A stretch of DNA of 64,000 nucleotides, taken from Thermodesulfovibrionales bacterium. GTDB lineage: Bacteria > Nitrospirota > Thermodesulfovibrionia > Thermodesulfovibrionales > Dissulfurispiraceae. A program made the translations under genes and the position numbers. The stretch lies in assembly GCA_020062545.1 (NCBI GenBank), contig JAGUWD010000018.1, positions 29,822-93,821 on the forward strand. Reading direction: 5' to 3'. The notes under the pieces are model-generated. The model was not told the origin of the DNA. It was given only the letters and a program-made list of their open reading frames with translations, and did not search any database. Shown in pieces: positions 50,903 to 58,497 of the stretch (the first letter of the stretch is position 1; each line of letters starts with the position of its first letter).

Positions 50903-51319
50903 ATGAAGACATTAAAGATAGTATTGCTGTCGATTATAGTCCTCGGGCTGACCTTCTCCTTCGCCTATGCAAAAATGCACCTTCCCGAGGAGCGCGGGAA
51001 AACCCTTTTCAATGACACGAAATTTGGAGGAGGCACAGCAGGAAAATCCTGCAACTCATGCCATCCTGACGGCAAAGGATTGGAAAAATCTGCCGGCAAG
51101 AAAGAGTTTGGCATAATGGGCAAAAAACAGAAAAGTCTTGAAGAGGCAGTAAATTTCTGCATTGAGAACGCCCTTAAGGGAAAGGCTATTAATCCTAAGT
51201 CTGAGCAGATGAAAGATATAGTCGCCTATATCAAGTCGCTCAAAGGCGCAAAAATGGATAAAGAGATGCCCATGAAGAAGGAGATGCCCAAGAAGAAAAA
51301 GGCTATCGAAGGCTGCTAA
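50903..51319 (+). CDS. Monoheme cytochrome c
   Basis: The product of about 138 residues has a signal peptide (MKTLKIVLLSIIVLGLTFSF), one heme motif CNSCH, a likely axial methionine region near GIMGKK or the QMKDIVAYIKSL segment, and a basic, methionine-rich tail (KEMPMKKEMPKKKK). The ATG at 50903 follows an ideal AAAGGAGGTGA site; the upstream ATG at 50873 is rejected. It is a small periplasmic electron carrier with its own terminator. Its partners are unknown. Confidence 0.88.
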   Translation: MKTLKIVLLSIIVLGLTFSFAYAKMHLPEERGKTLFNDTKFGGGTAGKSCNSCHPDGKGLEKSAGKKEFGIMGKKQKSLEEAVNFCIENALKGKAINPKSEQMKDIVAYIKSLKGAKMDKEMPMKKEMPKKKKAIEGC

Positions 51320-51329
51320 AGCTAAATTA

Positions 51330-51360
51330 AAATGGGAAAGGCATACTGCCTTTCCCATTT
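51330..51360. terminator. Strong bidirectional-type hairpin after the cytochrome c gene
   Basis: A perfect 14-bp stem (51330-51343 with 51347-51360) has a three-base loop and T-rich sequence after it. The following 180 bases up to 51543 contain a GCAAGGCA/TGCCTTG inverted pair and AT-rich promoter-like sequence. Confidence 0.8.
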
Positions 51361-51543
51361 CCTTATGGGAGACATTAGTGCGGGAGTCGGGCGAAACAAT
51401 TTGAATATAAACATTATTGTCAATTAATGATATACACTTGTAGCAAGGCAGTTTATTTTTCAAAGAAATCGAGCCATATGCCTTGTAAGAAATATTTTGG
51501 ACAGTAGTGTAATAACATAATAGTATTTCAATGGAGGGAGACA

Positions 51544-52080
51544 ATGAAAGTTCAGTTGCAGATTACGGCCCACAATATTGAACTCAACGATTTTATCAGG
51601 GAAGACATCCGCGAGAAGGCAGAGAAGCTTGATACTTATTACGACCAGATTATGAGATGCAGGGTTGTGGTGGATGTCCCCCACCGCCATAAGCATGAAG
51701 GGATTCTGTATGATGTGCATATTTACATGACTATTCCTGGCGGAGAAATTGTAATAAAACGGGAACAGAATGAAGATCTCGCAATAGCAATAAGAGACGC
51801 ATTCGATGCAGCACGCCGCAAACTTGAGGACTATGCACGCAGACAGCGAGGGGATATAAAACATCATGAAGAAGCGCCCCTTGCACGTGTAAGCGCATTG
51901 TTTTCAGACAAAGGCTATGGTTTTATAACCACGCCTGACGGCAGGGAAATCTATTTTCATGAGAACAGTGTATTGAATAATGAATTTAAAAACCTGAAGG
52001 TCGGGACAGAAGTGCGCTTTGTGGAAGAATTTGGGGAAAAGGGACCACAGGCCAGCACTGTAACGGTTATAGAAAAGTAG
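51544..52080 (+). CDS. hpf: Ribosome hibernation factor (HPF/RaiA) fused to a cold-shock domain
   Basis: The 178-residue protein has an HPF/RaiA domain (residues 1 to about 100; VQLQITAHNIELNDFIREDI, AIRDAFDAARRKLEDYAR) and a C-terminal cold-shock domain (about 113-178) with RNP1-like GYGFITT and RNP2-like IYFHENSV. HPF proteins inactivate or dimerise ribosomes under stress; the added CSD replaces the usual long-HPF dimerisation tail. A GGAGGGAG site precedes the ATG. Similar HPF-CSD fusions exist in other bacteria. It converges on the SRPBCC gene. Confidence 0.9.
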   Translation: MKVQLQITAHNIELNDFIREDIREKAEKLDTYYDQIMRCRVVVDVPHRHKHEGILYDVHIYMTIPGGEIVIKREQNEDLAIAIRDAFDAARRKLEDYARRQRGDIKHHEEAPLARVSALFSDKGYGFITTPDGREIYFHENSVLNNEFKNLKVGTEVRFVEEFGEKGPQASTVTVIEK

Positions 52081-52092
52081 ACAGTTGAGGAT

Positions 52093-52638
52093 TCAATTTA
52101 CCTGTCCACTTTCGAGTCTATCTTTTATCTTTGAAAGCCACATCCTGAGATTGGAGCCGAGGTTGTTTTTAATTTCTTCAACCTTCCTGTCTCTTTCCGT
52201 ATCGGTAAATCTGACCCTTTCGATTGCCATGATACCTTTAATTACCTTTAGCCACAACGGGCTATCCGGCTGTTCTTTTTCTTCTGGATAAAGCAATTCC
52301 GCAGGGATTATAAACTCTTCGTCATGGGTTAAACGTGTACCATTCGGGATTGAATCTAAAGTTAAGGTGAGCCTGAGCCTATCCCTGGCATCGCGGGTTA
52401 CAATCTTCTTATTTTCAACAAACTCCACAACCTCGCTTATATATTCGCTTCTTCTTTCGCCGCTCATAAGCACTATGCGGAATCTTGTTCCAACGCTAAT
52501 ATCTCCCTCTGTGAGTTTTTCAAAGGATAGCACCCTGTAAAATGGATTCAGTCTAAGGCGTGATTCTATGTCCTTTAGAAATGCAAAGACATCCTCTGCA
52601 GGTAGTTTTAAATCTATTGATTCTGTTATCCTGTGCAT
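52093..52638 (-). CDS. SRPBCC-superfamily protein
   Basis: The 181-residue protein starts MHRITESIDLKLPAEDVFAF and has the pattern of START/polyketide-cyclase-like ligand-binding folds (alternating strands; LTLTLDSIPNGTRLTHDEEF). The ligand is unknown. A TATAAT box lies 13 bases before the ATG, and GAGGGCGAG could serve as a weak ribosome site. It is convergent with the HPF-CSD gene at a 12-bp gap. Confidence 0.75.
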   Translation of the reverse strand: MHRITESIDLKLPAEDVFAFLKDIESRLRLNPFYRVLSFEKLTEGDISVGTRFRIVLMSGERRSEYISEVVEFVENKKIVTRDARDRLRLTLTLDSIPNGTRLTHDEEFIIPAELLYPEEKEQPDSPLWLKVIKGIMAIERVRFTDTERDRKVEEIKNNLGSNLRMWLSKIKDRLESGQVN

Positions 52639-52812
52639 CTCGCCCTCTTGACATTATACATCAATATGCTAATCTTGTTTATGGAGCATATCACTCTTGT
52701 TTACATGTGTAGACGTGAACATAAAAGTGGATAGGTCTTTGTAAAAACCAAATAAAACCAGCAGTTGCTATCAAACATTGGAGCATATTATATCTTTAAA
52801 AGGAGGTTTTGT

Positions 52813-53097
52813 ATGTTATCAAAAATTCCAATCGATCTCGAAAAGGCAAAAAAAGAGGACATCAACAAGGAGATACTCAGGGCAGGGATAATAGCTGAAC
52901 TCGATGCCATAAACCTTTATGAGCAGATGGCTGCCCTGACCACTGATGAAAACATAAGAAAAATATTGCTCGATATTGCCAAAGAAGAAAAGACTCATGT
53001 GGGCGAGTTTCAAACCATGCTGCTGAGACTTGACAAAGAGCAGGAGAAAGAATTGGAGCACGGCAAAGAAGAGGTTGAAGAAATTACAGGCATCTAA
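52813..53097 (+). CDS. Encapsulin-type ferritin-like protein
   Basis: The 94-residue protein starts MLSKIPIDLEKAKKEDINKE and has iron-ligand helices AELDAINLYEQMA and DIAKEEKTHVGEFQTML (E, ExxH). The sequence strongly resembles the ferritin-like domain fused to the N terminus of the Pyrococcus furiosus encapsulin and stand-alone encapsulated ferritins, ending EEVEEITGI. These oxidise iron(II) for storage in the shell. No shell gene is nearby. The start is set by the AGGAGGTTTTGT site. It heads a stress operon with nitroreductase and SOD. Confidence 0.85.
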   Translation: MLSKIPIDLEKAKKEDINKEILRAGIIAELDAINLYEQMAALTTDENIRKILLDIAKEEKTHVGEFQTMLLRLDKEQEKELEHGKEEVEEITGI

Positions 53098-53113
53098 ATT
53101 CAGGAGGCATCTT

Positions 53114-53743
53114 ATGGATGTGATTCAAGCCATTAAAGAGAGACGCTCCATAAATTTCTTTGAGACAGGCAAAGAGATCCCAGACGATAAGTTAAAAGAG
53201 TTGCTTGAGATTGCAAACCTTTCGCCATCATCTTTTAACCTTCAACCATGGAAAGTGGTAGTGGTAAAAGACCTTGAAAGGAAGAAGATATTGAAGCAGT
53301 GCGCATTTAACCAGCCGAAGGTTGATGAGGCATCAGTAGTATTGATTATGGTTGCTGACCCGAATGCAATGGAAGAGAACATCGACAGGATGCTCGATAG
53401 CTGGCAGGCGCTTGGATACATGAAGCCGGAGATGAGAGAGACATACAAGGGAATGGCAAACAACCTTTACGGCCCGGCAGACAGTTTAAAAAGAAAGGTA
53501 TTCGCACTGAAAAACACATCCCTGTTTGCAATGAATCTCATGATTGCTGCAAAGGGGCTCGGACTCGAAACTCACCCAATGGATGGGTTTGATGAGGAGT
53601 GCGTGAAAAAGGAATTCAACATACCTGCTGATAAGATCATTCCCATGCTCGTAGCAGTCGGTTATCTGAGAACAGGAATAACACTGCTTCCGAGGGCATT
53701 CAGAAGGAATATTAATGAATTTGTGAAATTTGAAAAATATTAA
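53114..53743 (+). CDS. Nitroreductase-family flavoprotein
   Basis: The 209-residue protein (MDVIQAIKERRSINFFETGK, LSPSSFNLQPWKVVVV, GLGLETHPMDGFD) is an FMN-dependent NAD(P)H oxidoreductase of the nitroreductase superfamily. The physiological substrate is unknown. I use the ATG at 53114 behind CAGGAGG; a longer frame overlaps the ferritin-like gene out of family. It lies between the ferritin-like and SOD genes, so a redox-stress role is plausible. Confidence 0.88.
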   Translation: MDVIQAIKERRSINFFETGKEIPDDKLKELLEIANLSPSSFNLQPWKVVVVKDLERKKILKQCAFNQPKVDEASVVLIMVADPNAMEENIDRMLDSWQALGYMKPEMRETYKGMANNLYGPADSLKRKVFALKNTSLFAMNLMIAAKGLGLETHPMDGFDEECVKKEFNIPADKIIPMLVAVGYLRTGITLLPRAFRRNINEFVKFEKY

Positions 53744-53759
53744 AAAGGAGGAAAAGAAG

Positions 53760-54338
53760 ATGGCATACACAGCAAAGGATTATGCAAAGCTCATAGGCAT
53801 GGGAGGATTCAGCGAGACCCTCCTGAAAAACCATTTTACCCTTTATCAGGGGTATGTAACTAACACAAACAAGGTGCTGGATATTCTTGACCAGATGCTA
53901 AAAGACGGGAAGACTGGAACTCCGGAGTTCGCGGAATTAAAGCGAAGACTCGGCTGGGAGTTCAATGGCATGAGACTCCATGAGTATTATTTCGAAAACC
54001 TCGGCGGCAAGGGCGAAATAAATAAGGACGGAAAGCTTGCAAAGAAGATGGCAGAGGATTTTGGAAGCTATGAGACATGGGAAAAGGACTTCAAGGCAAC
54101 TGGAACAATGAGGGGCATTGGCTGGGCTGTGCTTTATCAGGATATTACTAATGGAAGACTCATGAATTTCTGGATAAACGAGCATGACGTCTCTCATCCG
54201 GCAGGCTGCAATCCAATACTGATAATGGATGTATTCGAACATGCCTTTATGATCGACTACGGACTTAAGAGGGCAGATTACATCGAGGCATTCTTTAAAA
54301 ACATCAACTGGGATATTGCAGAAGGCAGGCTCAAATAA
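53760..54338 (+). CDS. Superoxide dismutase, Fe/Mn family
   Basis: The 192-residue protein has metal ligands in KNHFTLYQGYV (His), RLHEYYFENLGG (His) and MDVFEHAF (Asp and His), and WAVLYQD. It dismutates superoxide, protecting Fe-S and nickel enzymes such as CODH. Spacing and sequence differ from standard SODA/SODB (GRLMNFWINEHDVSHPAG), so it is a divergent member. The ATG at 53760 follows AAAAAGGAGG; the earlier ATG at 53730 is an extension into the preceding gene. Confidence 0.9.
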   Translation: MAYTAKDYAKLIGMGGFSETLLKNHFTLYQGYVTNTNKVLDILDQMLKDGKTGTPEFAELKRRLGWEFNGMRLHEYYFENLGGKGEINKDGKLAKKMAEDFGSYETWEKDFKATGTMRGIGWAVLYQDITNGRLMNFWINEHDVSHPAGCNPILIMDVFEHAFMIDYGLKRADYIEAFFKNINWDIAEGRLK

Positions 54339-54351
54339 GAAAGGGGGTTTT

Positions 54352-54606
54352 ATGGCATACACAATTGTTGCCTTAAAGGACAAGATATTAGAGATGTACC
54401 CGGAAATTGCACAGCACGGTATTTCTGTGGGTCTGACATTCGATGAAGAAAAAAATGCCTATATCGTGAAATTTGAAAAAGGGAGTCAAAAACTAACAAC
54501 CCATCTTGAAAAGAAGGATGCCGATGATTGCATGAATAATATAAAGTGCGTTTATCTCGGAGTGCAGGTAGGACAGTTCATCAGGAATTTTGAAGAAAAG
54601 AAATAA
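54352..54606 (+). CDS. Small conserved-looking protein of unknown function
   Basis: The 84-residue protein (MAYTIVALKDKILEMYPEIA ... NNIKCVYLGVQVGQFIRNF) has no signal peptide or transmembrane helix and is not recognised. It has one cysteine near the middle (DCMNN) and another at IKCVY. The start at 54352 follows AAGGGGGTTT. It is in the operon between SOD and the DsrC-like gene, so it may take part in oxidative-stress or sulfur handling. This is context only. Confidence 0.7.
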   Translation: MAYTIVALKDKILEMYPEIAQHGISVGLTFDEEKNAYIVKFEKGSQKLTTHLEKKDADDCMNNIKCVYLGVQVGQFIRNFEEKK

Positions 54607-54624
54607 AATTCCAGGAGGTGCAAA

Positions 54625-54969
54625 ATGCCTGTAATCGAATACGGAAGTTTAAAGATCAATGTTGATGATGAGGGCTACCTTGTTGATTCCAATGACTGGA
54701 ACGAGCAGGTTGCATGTGCACTGGCAGAAAGAGAAGGGGTTGAAGAACTCACAAAGGAAAAACTGGATATATTGAAATTCATCAGAGAGTATTACAGGAA
54801 GTACAACTTCTTCCCTATTCTAAATGCCGTATGCAAAAACGTGCATCAGCCCAAGAACTGCATCAACGAGCAGTTCTTGGATCCGCTCACAGCATGGAAG
54901 CTGGCAGGACTTCCAAAGCCGAGCGAGGATATAGTCAACATCATAGAGTATGGGCAAACACCGACATAA
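54625..54969 (+). CDS. DsrC/TusE-family protein without the C-terminal cysteines
   Basis: The 114-residue protein follows the family from GYLVDSNDWNEQVACALAER to the C-terminal region, which reads NEQFLDPLTAWKLAGLPKPS. DsrC and TusE carry one or two redox cysteines in this arm (around the AWKLAGLPKP segment); here none is present, though cysteines occur earlier (NAVCKNVHQPKNC). Classical sulfur transfer is therefore unlikely. A regulatory or alternative role is possible. It ends the stress operon and is followed by a hairpin. Confidence 0.82.
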   Translation: MPVIEYGSLKINVDDEGYLVDSNDWNEQVACALAEREGVEELTKEKLDILKFIREYYRKYNFFPILNAVCKNVHQPKNCINEQFLDPLTAWKLAGLPKPSEDIVNIIEYGQTPT

Positions 54970-54983
54970 AAGCAAGCATACCG

Positions 54984-55009
54984 CGGGCAGGATATCTGTA
55001 TCCTGCCCG
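54984..55009 (+). terminator. Hairpin after the DsrC-like gene
   Basis: CGGGCAGGATA (54984-54994) and TATCCTGCCCG (54999-55009) form an 11-bp stem with a TCTG loop. The T-run comes some 20 bases later, so termination is probable but not typical. Confidence 0.55.
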
Positions 55010-55030
55010 TGGACTACTCTGCCCGCAGTT

Positions 55031-55804
55031 TTATTTGTTGCATCCTATAAACCGCATCAGATCCTTATGAAGCATAGTTTGAGGCAAGGAGGATGCTGGT
55101 GTTGTCTCCATTTCGTACTCTTTAATTATTTCTGAAGGCGCAGGTTCCGGAGTTGTGGGCTGCCTGTCTTCTTTAACCACGGTCATGTTTCCGGCTGTTA
55201 CCAAAACAGGCATATCCGGAAACGCAAGGTTATAAACAGCCACTACTCCCTCCTTCACAATAAACCGCGAAACATCGCCCTCATAAGACGCAAGGAAATC
55301 CGTTCCTCTGACCCCTCCCACAGCGTTAATGGTTCTTATCTCAAATTTATTTGCTCCTGGCGATACCGCTATGCGTTTTGCAATCTGTTTCGGAACAATA
55401 GCCTCCACTTTTCCATCAGGCATCGAGATGACAGCCTTGCCTCCTGTCGCATATTCGCTTATGTCTATCCTGCTCCGCTGAGCAATCCTGAGAATATTGC
55501 CATCGTTGAATATTATCTCCGCCTTCGAGTCGCTCTTTGTCTTAATAAGATCGTTTGCGGAGATAGTTGTCCCAATGCCGGCTATAACTGCAGGAAGCTT
55601 GCCTTCTCTCATGACTTCTACCCTTCCTTCGACTGCGCTGAATTTTCCGACGACATCTGCTGCATGTGCAGAGGCGGCAGTGAACATCATAAAAACAGCA
55701 ATGAGCAATGAGTTGTAGAAACAGGTTTTTAGACTTGTTGTGTTTAACACGGCTAAAGCCGTGTTTCTACGAGCAATGTTTCCGCAATAGGTTATCACTT
55801 GCAT
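55031..55804 (-). CDS. FecR-domain protein, small
   Basis: The 257-residue ORF has a signal-like hydrophobic segment (NSLLIAVFMMFTAASAHA), then a FecR domain (DVVGKFSAVEGRVEVMREGK ... GGVRGTDFLASYEGD) and a proline-rich C-terminal part ending LMRFIGCNK. The first 25 residues come from a palindromic element (AACACGGC...GCCGTGTT), so the true start is doubtful: a GTG within the palindrome or the methionines at MMFTAA are alternatives. It is the last gene of the two-partner secretion locus and overlaps its larger paralog. Confidence 0.8.
   Translation of the reverse strand: MQVITYCGNIARRNTALAVLNTTSLKTCFYNSLLIAVFMMFTAASAHAADVVGKFSAVEGRVEVMREGKLPAVIAGIGTTISANDLIKTKSDSKAEIIFNDGNILRIAQRSRIDISEYATGGKAVISMPDGKVEAIVPKQIAKRIAVSPGANKFEIRTINAVGGVRGTDFLASYEGDVSRFIVKEGVVAVYNLAFPDMPVLVTAGNMTVVKEDRQPTTPEPAPSEIIKEYEMETTPASSLPQTMLHKDLMRFIGCNK
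55746..55765. repeat. Perfect 20-bp palindrome in the FecR start region
   Basis: AACACGGC and GCCGTGTT pair around a TAAA loop. It encodes the TALAVLN part of the predicted N terminus, before the signal peptide. Confidence 0.75.
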
Positions 55805-58497
55805 CCTATAAAACGTCTTAGTTCATTAGATGAGAGACTTGTCTTAACCAAATTCGGACGAGGGATGCCGGCTTTTGATTCAGTGTCAGTCTTGCCGAGT
55901 ATGATCTTGCCATCTGTGGTCATGCTCATAAATTCGCCCTTTTTAATTATATGACCGGCAACCTCCACGGAGCCATCCCAGACGATAACGTTTGGGGTCA
56001 GTTGCGACGATTGGCCATCGCGCGTACCTCCGGTGATCTCGCCCTCTGATTGCGAATCTTGTCCTGACGAGCCACGATCATCCTTGCCGGCTTGACGATC
56101 TCCCTCTGCCCCCCTGCCCTTTGCCTGTTGCCACCCATGCCTTATGGATCGCGCCTTCTGTCCTCTCGTCAACCTTGATTTATCTTTGGCGGCATCCTGA
56201 CCGGCATCAGAAATCTGGTCCCGGATGTCTCTTCCGGCCTGGGCAGCATTGTCTACGGCCTGTGTAGCCTGACCCGCGAGCGTCTGCCCCAGTGTTGCCA
56301 TGAATTGCTGCGCTTCTCCCACCCCGAGCTGTCCGTGTTCGACCATGGCTGCAAGGATTGCACGCATCGCCTCTGCGGCTTGGTCGGTGCTCCTTGTCGC
56401 CTGCGTTATCGCGGAGGCAGGCACGTCCTCGAAGACAGATGGGTTTGTCATTGCCGTATGAGCCACTGCCGTCAAGGCTGCAAGGGGTATTATCACCGTC
56501 CCTACAACGATGACAATTGCCACTGTTGCGACCACAATAGCCATGATCTTGAGCGAGGTGAGCGCAACCTGAGCATTCGGGTTTTTCATCACCTCCGCCG
56601 TCAGCCTCGCCACCTCCTCCCCGACGAGCCTGCTCCATTCGTCCAGCGCACCGAGCACGCGCTGCTTTTCCGCTTCGGACAGATTCGTCGCATTTCGCAA
56701 AGCATTCCGCAGGTCAGAGACCTGGCGCGCAAATTCGCGTTCCGCTGCCCGAATCTGTTCAATCGCCTGCAAGGCTTTCCCGGATTGCGCGCCAGCTCCG
56801 TCCTTCGCATCGCCCGCAGTTTGCCCCACCCAGTCGGCAGTCGTTCCGCCCACCTTGCCTACCGCCGTGTCCGTTTTCTCTACGACTTCATCAAAAATGC
56901 TCTGTCCAGTCTTTACGGCTTTAGTTGCCTCTTCCTCAGCTCTTTGCGCCGCCTCCGCCGCAAGGCGCGTGGCTTCACGCTCTGCGTCACGGGCTTCTTC
57001 GGCAGCGCGCTGCTCATCTTCTATCGCGCGTTGCTCGGCTTCCTCGGCTGCGCGTGCGGCGGCTTCCTCGGCCTGTTGCGCGTCCTCTATCGCGCGCAGT
57101 CGCAACTCCTCGGCCGCGGCTTCAGCCTTCGAGAAGAAATCTTTTGCAACGGCGTTGCCTTGCGACTCGAGATAACCCCCGACCTCAGTCCCGATTATGA
57201 TGTGAGCCGCGTACTGATTACTCGACACCCGATCAAGGTCGGCATGCGAGAGCCCCACGAGGGCGAGGCTTTCCGACTGGTAAGTGCTGGCCTTCGCGCC
57301 CGCCACCATTGCCACTAGAGTTGCATACGCAGCGGGTCCCATAGGATTGCCCCCTATCCATGTCTCGTAAGGAACACTAGCACCCACGGCGACGACTTGA
57401 AGCTCGGCTGCCAGGGCCAGGCCCACCACGCTCTTGAACTCGCGTGAGTTGACGGCCGCGCCCCCCATCCTTATCGCTTCGTCCAGCGCCCCGTGCAGCC
57501 GCTCCGACATCCGCGTCATTTGCGACGACAAGTCATTCCATCCGGCTTCCGTCGTCGGGGGATTGTCGCGGAGGCGGGTCATCAGCGCCGACATCGTTTC
57601 CATGATCGGTCTTATTGTGGCGTTGAGCGCGAGTTGTGCTGCCTGGCTGGCGGTATCCTGAACGGCCCCGACCACTGCTTCACCGGTTTCCCTTGCAGCG
57701 TCAGCGCCTTTGTCCGCAACTTGTTTTGCGTCGCCGGCAAACGAATCCCAACCCGTTCCAAGCGGGCGCAACACGCCCATCGGCGTAACGAAACGGTAAT
57801 ATTCCGGCCCCTGCTTGGCGATTGCCCCGCTTTGCACACGCGCGAAGCCGCTGAGGTGGTGGATCTCCGCGATTCCAGTGCGCTGCCTGTCGTCGAAGCG
57901 ATAGGCCAGAATCGCCAGGCGGCTGTTCTCCGCGAGCGAGATGCGGCTACCGTCGCTGAACACCAGCACGGCGTAGCTGCCTGTGCCGGTCGCGATGCCG
58001 TCGCTTTCGAAAAGCGCTGCGCCTTGCGACAGCAGGCGCGGTTTGTCTCCCGCAATAGCGGCAGCGGCAATGCCTTTCATTTCTACGACTCGGGCAATAA
58101 CCTTTTGTCCTTGCTTCTGTGTATTTTTCAAATATTCGTCTATCTTTAATTCGTTTTTGGCCGCAAGATGAAGCACGGTATTATCCCTGAATGTGATTTC
58201 CGCCTTTGAGCCGCTTTTTGTTATTACAATATCGCTTTGGTGAACAACTGTCCCGACACCTGCTATAATATAGGGGAACTTGCCGTCCCTCATAACCTCT
58301 ACCCTTCCCTCAATGGCGCTGAACTTTCCAACAAACTCCGCTGCATGTGCAGATAAAGTGAACAGAAAGAAAAAGAAAGAGAAAATCAATATGGTCGTGG
58401 TTAGGACAGTCCATATCCGAAGTTTAACACCTATCTTACTTTTAACTTTTAACTCTAAACTCTTAACTCTGTCCATTACTTGCACTCCAATATGCAT
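55795..58497 (-). CDS. FecR-domain protein, large, with Ala/Glu-rich coiled coil
   Basis: The 900-residue ORF has a signal anchor (about 28-50), a FecR domain much like the small paralog (AEFVGKFSAIEGRVEVMRDG, about 52-140), a second FecR-like domain (about 143-260; FSDGSRISLAENSRLAILAY), a long alanine/glutamate coiled coil (about 455-530), two hydrophobic helices (IMAIVVATVAIVIVVGTVII), and a C-terminal part ending LRRFIGCK. Positions from about 56,000 to 58,080 are much GC-richer than the ends, so the middle looks inserted. It overlaps the TpsA gene by 22 bp. Function unknown; FecR domains in such proteins may bind surface ligands. Confidence 0.8.
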   Translation of the reverse strand: MHIGVQVMDRVKSLELKVKSKIGVKLRIWTVLTTTILIFSFFFFLFTLSAHAAEFVGKFSAIEGRVEVMRDGKFPYIIAGVGTVVHQSDIVITKSGSKAEITFRDNTVLHLAAKNELKIDEYLKNTQKQGQKVIARVVEMKGIAAAAIAGDKPRLLSQGAALFESDGIATGTGSYAVLVFSDGSRISLAENSRLAILAYRFDDRQRTGIAEIHHLSGFARVQSGAIAKQGPEYYRFVTPMGVLRPLGTGWDSFAGDAKQVADKGADAARETGEAVVGAVQDTASQAAQLALNATIRPIMETMSALMTRLRDNPPTTEAGWNDLSSQMTRMSERLHGALDEAIRMGGAAVNSREFKSVVGLALAAELQVVAVGASVPYETWIGGNPMGPAAYATLVAMVAGAKASTYQSESLALVGLSHADLDRVSSNQYAAHIIIGTEVGGYLESQGNAVAKDFFSKAEAAAEELRLRAIEDAQQAEEAAARAAEEAEQRAIEDEQRAAEEARDAEREATRLAAEAAQRAEEEATKAVKTGQSIFDEVVEKTDTAVGKVGGTTADWVGQTAGDAKDGAGAQSGKALQAIEQIRAAEREFARQVSDLRNALRNATNLSEAEKQRVLGALDEWSRLVGEEVARLTAEVMKNPNAQVALTSLKIMAIVVATVAIVIVVGTVIIPLAALTAVAHTAMTNPSVFEDVPASAITQATRSTDQAAEAMRAILAAMVEHGQLGVGEAQQFMATLGQTLAGQATQAVDNAAQAGRDIRDQISDAGQDAAKDKSRLTRGQKARSIRHGWQQAKGRGAEGDRQAGKDDRGSSGQDSQSEGEITGGTRDGQSSQLTPNVIVWDGSVEVAGHIIKKGEFMSMTTDGKIILGKTDTESKAGIPRPNLVKTSLSSNELRRFIGCK

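Noticed and set aside
56207..57318. Long antisense ORFs over the GC-rich FecR segment
   Set aside because: They are shadows caused by high GC and alanine-rich coding; they have no family pattern.
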